Both the position numbers and the translations under genes were made by a program. Below, in pieces: positions 59,078 through 64,000 of a stretch of 64,000 bases of DNA. Every line of letters begins with the position of its first letter. The first letter of the stretch is position 1. This DNA comes from JANMCE01 sp031410595 (GTDB taxonomy: Bacteria > Actinomycetota > Acidimicrobiia > Acidimicrobiales > Ilumatobacteraceae). The notes beneath the pieces were generated by a model. It was given only the letters and a program-made list of their open reading frames with translations, was not told the origin of the DNA and ran no database searches. The DNA lies in the NCBI GenBank assembly GCA_031410595.1, contig JANNZM010000039.1:1-64000 (forward strand), given 5' to 3'.

Positions 59078-59277
59078 ACGACCTTCTTCTCGATGACGTC
59101 GAAGACGTGGCCGAGGAATTGGCCGATGCGGGCGGCGCCGCCGCCGACGGTGGCCCAGCCAATGAGGAGCAGCGCTATGAGGGCCGCGCCGAGGAGCACG
59201 AGGGCGTACTCGACGGTGGCCTGGCCGGCGTCGTCATGCAGGTCGAGGGTGTCTTCAACTTCGGGTGTGGTGATCAT
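59074..59277 (-). CDS. Flp-type pilin or TadE-like small pilin
   Basis: 67 residues: an acidic leader ending DDAG, then QATVEYALVLLGAALIALLLIGWATVGG. The G|QATVEY site with Glu at +5 and Tyr at +6 fits cleavage by a TadV/prepilin peptidase. ATG 59277 follows AAAGGACG. Probably the major pilin subunit or an adhesin of the Tad system; no prepilin peptidase is in the window. Confidence 0.85.
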   Translation of the reverse strand: MITTPEVEDTLDLHDDAGQATVEYALVLLGAALIALLLIGWATVGGGAARIGQFLGHVFDVIEKKVV

Positions 59278-59299
59278 GGTGGTACGTCCTTTTGTTGTC

Positions 59300-59938
59300 T
59301 CACGGGAGGGCGCGGAGCGCGCCGAAGATGGCTGGTACGACGGTAAGCACGATGAAGGCAGGCAGGATGCACAAGACCAATGGAAAGCTGAGCCGCACCG
59401 GCAGCTTTCGTGCGGCGGTCTCGGCGGCGCGCCGTCGTTGATCTCGGCTGATGGTTGCCACGACATCGAGTGCTGGTCCGAGCGGTAGGCCGTACCGCTC
59501 GCTTCCGGCCAGTGCGGCGACGAGTGGGCGGGCCGGCTCGCCGAGTGCGTCGATCAACGCGTCGAGGGCGTCGCCGAACCGTTCACCGTTCTGGAGTCGA
59601 TCGAAGACCTGTTCGGCGGCATCTCGCAGTGGACCGTCGAGGTAGGTGAAGAGTCGCCGCAAGGCCAGTTCGGGTGTGAGCCCGGCATGTATGGCGACCA
59701 GGAGGAGATCGGTGGCGTCGGGAAGCGAAGCGACTATCGCCGCTTTGTCGGTTCGGGCTTTGGCGAGGGGCCGCCACCGTCTCAACAGCGCGGCTATTGC
59801 GAGCGGCGCGAGCGAGAGGGGTGGCCAAAGCAGACCGACCAGAACTGCGATGCCAACGGTGCGCCGGTGCGTCCGGCGCCGATAGACAAGCCCACCCACA
59901 ACGACAGTGAACATCCACACCGAGGCCAGCGTGGTCAT
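59300..59938 (-). CDS. tadC: Tad secretion inner-membrane protein TadC
   Basis: 212 residues. Hydrophobic N-terminus (TVVVGGLVYRR and VGIAVLVGLLWPPLSLAPLAIAALLRRW), then the cytoplasmic T2SSF domain ASLPDATDLLLVAIHAGLTPELALRRL and SERYGLPLGPALD, and a C-terminal hydrophobic segment. It overlaps tadB by 4 bp. It is one of the two GspF-like platform subunits of the Tad machine. Confidence 0.9.
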   Translation of the reverse strand: MTTLASVWMFTVVVGGLVYRRRTHRRTVGIAVLVGLLWPPLSLAPLAIAALLRRWRPLAKARTDKAAIVASLPDATDLLLVAIHAGLTPELALRRLFTYLDGPLRDAAEQVFDRLQNGERFGDALDALIDALGEPARPLVAALAGSERYGLPLGPALDVVATISRDQRRRAAETAARKLPVRLSFPLVLCILPAFIVLTVVPAIFGALRALP

Positions 59939-60531
59939 GATGCGCCCCGCACAAGCGCTCGAACCCAGACGAGCCCGACGGCGTCAAGACCGACACCCAC
60001 GGTGAGGCAGAGCCACCCGATGGGCGTGCCGACCAGGGTGACGGCGGTTCGATGATCGGCCAAGAGTGTCCAGGCGACGAATACGACCGGGAGGCTGGCG
60101 ATGACGCTCGCCGAAAGTCTGGCCTGCGCGGAATGGGCCGCGACTTCGGCGGTAGCGCTGATGCGATCTCGCACCGCCCGTGCGGCGGCATCCACCGCTT
60201 GGGCTTGGGGGCCGCCGGTCGCAGCGGCCAGCGCTAGCGCAGTGGCCGCCATTCGCTCGGCTGGATCCCGCGCTCGCTTGGCCCACGCATCCAGCACGAC
60301 CGCGAGCGGGTGCCCGTCGATGAGTGCGGTACTGATCGGTAGGTCGGTGCCTCGAACGGCGCTGCGCAATGACGAACCAGTCCGCAGGCTGCGACTGCAC
60401 GCTTCCAACGCAGCGGCGATCACCTCGGGCGTGAGCCCGTTGCCGTCGGCGGTGCGACTGGCGTGACGCCGAACCCGACGCCACAACCAACCGCTTGCCA
60501 GCACGAACAACGAAACGGCGGTGCCGGTCAT
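59935..60531 (-). CDS. tadB: Tad secretion inner-membrane protein TadB
   Basis: 198 residues, second GspF-like platform subunit. SLRTGSSLRSAVRGTDLPI is the T2SSF-type start, DAAARAVRDRISATAEVAAHSAQARLSASVIASLPVVFVAWTLL the late helix pair. ATG 60531 forms an ATGA overlap with tadA. It is shorter than many TadB proteins (which have ~300 residues), so the N-terminal membrane part is reduced. Confidence 0.88.
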   Translation of the reverse strand: MTGTAVSLFVLASGWLWRRVRRHASRTADGNGLTPEVIAAALEACSRSLRTGSSLRSAVRGTDLPISTALIDGHPLAVVLDAWAKRARDPAERMAATALALAAATGGPQAQAVDAAARAVRDRISATAEVAAHSAQARLSASVIASLPVVFVAWTLLADHRTAVTLVGTPIGWLCLTVGVGLDAVGLVWVRALVRGAS

Positions 60532-61490
60532 GCCGCTCGCCCTTCCCACAACGCACTGACACCCGGCCGCACACCATTGAGGTCGGCCAGCGGCCGTAAC
60601 CGGAGCGGTCCGATCACGCTGGCCGCGACCTCGGTGATCTGCCGATGGCCGCGGTTGCCTCGGGCCACGTGCACGACGAGATCAATCGACCGCTGCACTT
60701 GATGCTGCACTGCTTCCAACGGAAGCCCGCTCGCCGCCAGCAACGCCATGGTGTCGATCCGGTGCAGCGCATCAAGCGCACTGTTTGCGTGACACGTCGT
60801 CAAAGAACCATCGTGACCCGTGTTAAAGGCCTGCAACATGTCTAGCGCTTCTGAGCCACGCACTTCACCGATCACGAGTCGGTCCGGTCGCATGCGGAGC
60901 GCGGCGCGCACAAGGTCACGCGTGCTGACGGCTCCCAATCCGTCGGCGGACGCGTGTCGGGCTTCAAGCCGAACGATGTGGTCGCCCGGCAGGCACAACT
61001 CGGCCGCGTCTTCGATAGTGACGATCCGTTCCGTGCGTCCGCAGTGCCCCGCAAGCGCGTTCAACAGCGTGGTCTTTCCTGCCGAGGTTGCTCCGCTGAC
61101 CACGATGTTCGCGCGCTTACGAACAGCATCGTCGAGCAGCCGCACCACATCGGGCGGCGCGAACGCCTCCAGCCCCAGCGGCGTTGCCCGGAAGCGCCGA
61201 ATGGAAACGCACATGCCGTCGGGGGAGACGGGCGGCACGACGACGTGCAGGCGGGAGCCGTCGGCCAGACGCGCATCGGCGATGGGACTTACTAGGTCAA
61301 CCCGAACGCCGAGCGGTGCCAGGATCCGTTCAACCACGTGTTCGATCTGACCGGGCGCGAGGGTAACTGCCGTTCGTTCCATTTGCCCGTGTCGTTCCAC
61401 CCACACCTCCCGTCCGGCGTTGACCATCACATCGGTGATGGCCGGGTCGGTGAAGAAAGAAGCGAGCGGACCGAGAAGGTGGGTGCTCAC
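60528..61490 (-). CDS. tadA: Tad pilus ATPase TadA/CpaF
   Basis: 320 residues. GSPE-family secretion ATPase with VSGATSAGKTTLLN (Walker A, 133-141), TIEDAAELCLP (Asp box), RPDRLVIGEVRGSEALDMLQAFNTGHDGSLTTCHANSA (Walker B and His box). It energises pilus assembly. It starts with GTG that overlaps the stop of the upstream CpaE-like gene (GTGA), so the whole cluster is one translationally coupled transcript. Confidence 0.94.
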   Translation of the reverse strand: MSTHLLGPLASFFTDPAITDVMVNAGREVWVERHGQMERTAVTLAPGQIEHVVERILAPLGVRVDLVSPIADARLADGSRLHVVVPPVSPDGMCVSIRRFRATPLGLEAFAPPDVVRLLDDAVRKRANIVVSGATSAGKTTLLNALAGHCGRTERIVTIEDAAELCLPGDHIVRLEARHASADGLGAVSTRDLVRAALRMRPDRLVIGEVRGSEALDMLQAFNTGHDGSLTTCHANSALDALHRIDTMALLAASGLPLEAVQHQVQRSIDLVVHVARGNRGHRQITEVAASVIGPLRLRPLADLNGVRPGVSALWEGRAA

Positions 61491-62125
61491 GCCGCTGTTC
61501 GCAGCGACCGGGCAAGCGTGCGCGGCAGGCGCCCCGCAAGCAACCCGGCGTCAACTGCCCGTGCCACGTTGGGATCGATCAGCACATCGGCCACGACGGG
61601 TACGCCGAGCACCGACTCGATGTCCTTGCGCCCCAACGCTCGGCCCGGTTCGTTGACGAGCACCACGCCGGAGGGCCGCACCGGAGCGAGTGAGGCCCGT
61701 CGCAGAGCGAGATAGCAGGCACGCATCACCAGCAGTGATGTCGTTGCGTTTGCAATCACATCAAGTGTTGGTCCGGGCGCCAGCACACCTGCGTCAATGA
61801 TGATGGTGCGTTCGTCTTGGGCCAGGGCCTCAATGAGCGGGCTTCCTGGGGAGAGCGTGCGGGTGCCCATAGGAAGGAGTCGTACGAATGGTGCCGCTTC
61901 CACTTCGCTTTGCAACAAGTTCGCCAAATCGCGACCGGGCCCTTCAAGCCAGTCACCGACCCCTTCGCCAGTAGGTTCGGCCATTCCCAACACCGCCGGT
62001 GCGTCCCCAGCCAGGTCGACCAGCAGGACTCCGTGTTCCGACCGTCGACCCAGCAAGAGGGCGAGCGATGCGGCAATGACGGTTGTACCGCTGCCGCCCT
62101 TCACGGACCAGCACGTGATGATCAT
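61487..62125 (-). CDS. CpaE/MinD-like ATPase of the Tad locus
   Basis: 212 residues. Deviant Walker A at the N-terminus, KGGSGTT (9-15) in TCWSVKGGSGTTVIAASLALLLG, and LLVDLAGDAPAVLG. The central and C-terminal parts (TLDVIANATTSLLVMRACYLAL) fit CpaE-type localisation ATPases. ATG 62125 is chosen where similarity begins. First gene of the Tad cluster. Confidence 0.87.
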   Translation of the reverse strand: MIITCWSVKGGSGTTVIAASLALLLGRRSEHGVLLVDLAGDAPAVLGMAEPTGEGVGDWLEGPGRDLANLLQSEVEAAPFVRLLPMGTRTLSPGSPLIEALAQDERTIIIDAGVLAPGPTLDVIANATTSLLVMRACYLALRRASLAPVRPSGVVLVNEPGRALGRKDIESVLGVPVVADVLIDPNVARAVDAGLLAGRLPRTLARSLRTAA

Positions 62126-62230
62126 GAGAACCCCCGAGGGTGCAGTGCAGCCAGCTACAAAGGGAAGACTCCTGAACGTACCGACGTGCGGCCGAGACCG
62201 CAAGCGCGGCGACGAATCTTGAGAATCGAG

Positions 62231-63280
62231 CTAGGCCTTGGCGAATTCGAGGATGGTCTTGACGTCGTTGGGCTGGCGGACGAGCGCGTCAGCCCAAGAG
62301 GCGATCGGCACGCGGCGGGTGATGAGGCGCTCGAGCCAGGAGTGGTCTGCGGCTGCCATCGCCTTTGCGGCGGCTTCGTAATGGCGACGGTTGGCGTTGA
62401 CCGAACCGAAGATGACGCCATTGTCGAGCACAAGTTCGCGGTTGACCCATCCGGCGTCGATCGAGATGTTGTGGCCGCCCGACGATACGCCCGTGAGACA
62501 CACGATGCCATCAGCGGGCGTCGTGCCGAGCAGCCCGGCGATCAGCGCAGAGGCGCCGGTGCATTCGATCACGACGTCGGCGCGACCGACAACGGTTGCA
62601 ATGTCATCAGTGTGATACATCGCACCCAGATCGGCGACGAGTTGCGGCTTGGGTCCGTCGGTCACACGATCGAACACGTGCACCTCGTGACCACGCTCGC
62701 GCCCGAGCAGCGCGGCCAATAGCCCGATCGGACCGGCACCGGTTACAACAACAACCGACGGCTTCCAGACCGCCCGCTAGCCGATGCGCTCCACGTGCTC
62801 CCACGCCTTGGCAACGACGCTCGTTGGCTCCAGCAGCATGCCCACCGCACCGAGCTTCGGGTCGATCTTCACCGCGAACTCGGGGCGGATTCGATAGCGC
62901 TCGCTGGCGTAGCCGTGACGACCCTTGATGCCGCGCTCGGTGTACTGCCCGTTGCGGCACATGTCCCACTCGCCGACGGCGCAGTTCGCGCAGGGCTCCT
63001 CGTCAGGTCGACGAACAATGCCGACCACAAGGTCACCCTCGGCGAATCCGCTGCCCGCGGGGGCGGACATCACGCGGCCGAGTGACTCGTGGCCGATGAC
63101 CAACCGCTCGGACCCGGCCGGCGCTGTGCCGTAGTCACCGTGGCAGATCTCGATATCGGTGCCGCACACCCCGACGCCAAGCGTCTGGACCAGGATGGGG
63201 CCGTCGGCCTCGGGCGGCTCGGGCATATCGGTGAGCTGGGCCGAATCGGCGTGTCCGGGCAGAACGGTAAGCGCTCGCAT
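62231..63280 (-). pseudogene. Glucose 1-dehydrogenase-like medium-chain dehydrogenase interrupted by in-frame TAG
   Basis: One 350-codon frame is continuous except for a TAG at 62777-62779. Before the stop: GVGVCGTDIEICHGDYG, VIGHESLGRV, DEEPCANCAVGEWDMCRNGQYTERGI. After it: PSVVVVTGAGPIGLLAALLGRERGHEVHVFDRVTDGP, the dinucleotide-binding fold with GAGPIG intact. The stop falls in the loop between the catalytic and cofactor domains. It is a nonsense mutation, a sequencing error or, less likely, readthrough. The intact family oxidises glucose or related sugars with NAD(P). Confidence 0.85.
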
Positions 63281-63415
63281 ACCGGCAGTCTGCCAGAGAT
63301 GGACTACGTTGCTCCCGGGAAGGGCTTGAACGTGCTCGCCGCATTGTCTGAGCGAAGCGAGTCCGAGCGCCAGGGAGCGGTAGCGACCCAGCGAGGCAAT
63401 GAAGGGAGTCGAGGC

Positions 63416-64000
63416 GTGACGTCACCCAACCCGGAGCAGGTACGCCTGGCGACCTCGACGGAGGCGAATGCCGGGCCGTGGAAACGCTGGGGCGCGTACA
63501 TGAGCGAGCGGGCCTGGGGCACTGTGCGGGAGGACTACAGCGCAACGGGCGAAGCATGGGAATACCTGCCGCACGACCATGCTCGCAGTCGGGCGTATCG
63601 CTGGAGCGAAGACGGCCTTGCTGGCATGTGCGATATCGGCCAGCGTCTGTGCCTGGGCTTGTCGCTCTGGAACGGCAAGGACCCGATGCTGAAGGAACGT
63701 ATCTTCGGGCTCACCGGCAACGAGGGCAATCATGGGGAGGACGCCAAGGAATACTGGTGGTACCTCGACGCCACACCGACGCACTCGTGGCTTCGTTGGC
63801 GCTATCACTATCCGCATGCCGAGTTTCCATACGCCGACCTCGTCGACACCAATAGTTCACGGCCCAGAACCGAGCCTGAATACGAGCTGATCGACACCGG
63901 TATCTTCGACGAAGATCGGTTCTGGCAGGTGACCGTCGACTACGCGAAGGCTGCTCCCGATGACATCTGCATGCGGGTGCACGTCCGAAATATGGGACCG
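63416..64000 (+). CDS. MGH1/GH63-like glucosidase (5' part)
   Basis: The frame runs from GTG 63416 to the end of the window (195 codons). It matches the conserved start of mannosylglycerate-hydrolase-like GH63 proteins: PWKRWGAYMSERAWGTVREDYS, AWEYLPHDHARSRAYRW, LALWNGKDPMLKERIFGL, GNEGNHGEDAKEYWWYLDATPTHS. The catalytic domain lies further downstream outside the window. The substrate is probably a glucoside or mannosylglycerate. Confidence 0.88.
   Translation, partial: MTSPNPEQVRLATSTEANAGPWKRWGAYMSERAWGTVREDYSATGEAWEYLPHDHARSRAYRWSEDGLAGMCDIGQRLCLGLSLWNGKDPMLKERIFGLTGNEGNHGEDAKEYWWYLDATPTHSWLRWRYHYPHAEFPYADLVDTNSSRPRTEPEYELIDTGIFDEDRFWQVTVDYAKAAPDDICMRVHVRNMGP

Noticed and set aside
1..64000. 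CRISPR arrays, prophage or rRNA genes
   Set aside because: No regularly spaced repeats, phage structural genes or rRNA segments are visible; the only RNA gene with certainty is tRNA-Thr.

Overview
The window is about 64 kb of GC-rich, gene-dense DNA. It has many GTG starts, many 4-bp ATGA/GTGA stop-start overlaps and several apparently leaderless genes. The gene families present (ZAS-type anti-sigma factor, LytR-CpsA-Psr proteins, Tad pilus genes, a SoxR with an actinobacterial-type operator, a TTGCAA-type nickel box, secreted proteins with PARLVDTRP and VWPCG repeats) point to an actinobacterium, probably Acidimicrobiia. No rRNA or species marker is present, so this is inference.

Layout. 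1-6.1 kb: peptide/opine-type ABC importer (binding protein, two permeases, a fused double ATPase) followed by an enolase-superfamily dehydratase/racemase. 6.2-8.6 kb: a TetR regulator and a betaine-type ABC ATPase/permease pair whose ATPase has lost every catalytic motif. 8.6-16.4 kb (minus): MoxR ATPase, DUF58 and vWA-domain proteins, an LCP protein and a large SNF2 helicase. 16.5-18.9 kb: scrambled DNA with direct repeats, gene remnants and an MNT/HEPN pair with a frameshifted HEPN gene. 18.9-23.3 kb: AAA ATPase, sigma/anti-sigma pair, HipBA. 23.3-26.7 kb: cobalt/nickel ECF transporter with a Nur-like box and a divergent Fur-family regulator. 26.8-30.1 kb: helix-hairpin-helix protein, divergent soxR and Rieske-fusion genes sharing one palindrome, and a decayed secreted protein. 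30.1-38.5 kb: aldehyde dehydrogenase and P450, VapBC, nucleoside hydrolase, AbrB/toxin module, esterase, acyl-CoA-dehydrogenase-like flavoprotein, MazEF. 38.5-39.8 kb: remnants of a sigma factor, its partner and an LCP gene. 39.9-42.8 kb: AMP-dependent ligase, SDR, gluconokinase. 42.8-43.1 kb: a candidate structured RNA ending in a strong hairpin. 43.1-50.9 kb: MFS exporter, tRNA-Thr, holB-tmk, topA, rsgA, DUF2127. 50.9-57.9 kb: intradiol-dioxygenase-like lipoprotein, truncated glycosyltransferase, acyl-CoA dehydrogenase, TAP-type hydrolase, nhaA and a STAS pair. 57.9-62.1 kb: SDR and a compact Tad locus. 62.2-64 kb: a dehydrogenase gene split by an in-frame TAG and the start of a GH63-like glucosidase.

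How the parts fit. Housekeeping modules (holB-tmk, topA, rsgA, tRNA) lie in a stable right-hand part. Five toxin-antitoxin-type modules and nearly all broken genes lie between 16 and 40 kb, which looks like an accessory region in turnover. The most unusual items are the motif-less ABC ATPase, the SoxR palindrome that contains soxR's own start codon and positions a 19-bp-spaced promoter for a Rieske fusion, the Nur-like box before the metal transporter, the candidate RNA at 42.8-43.1 kb, and a STAS protein without its phosphorylatable serine beside an unrecognised partner.
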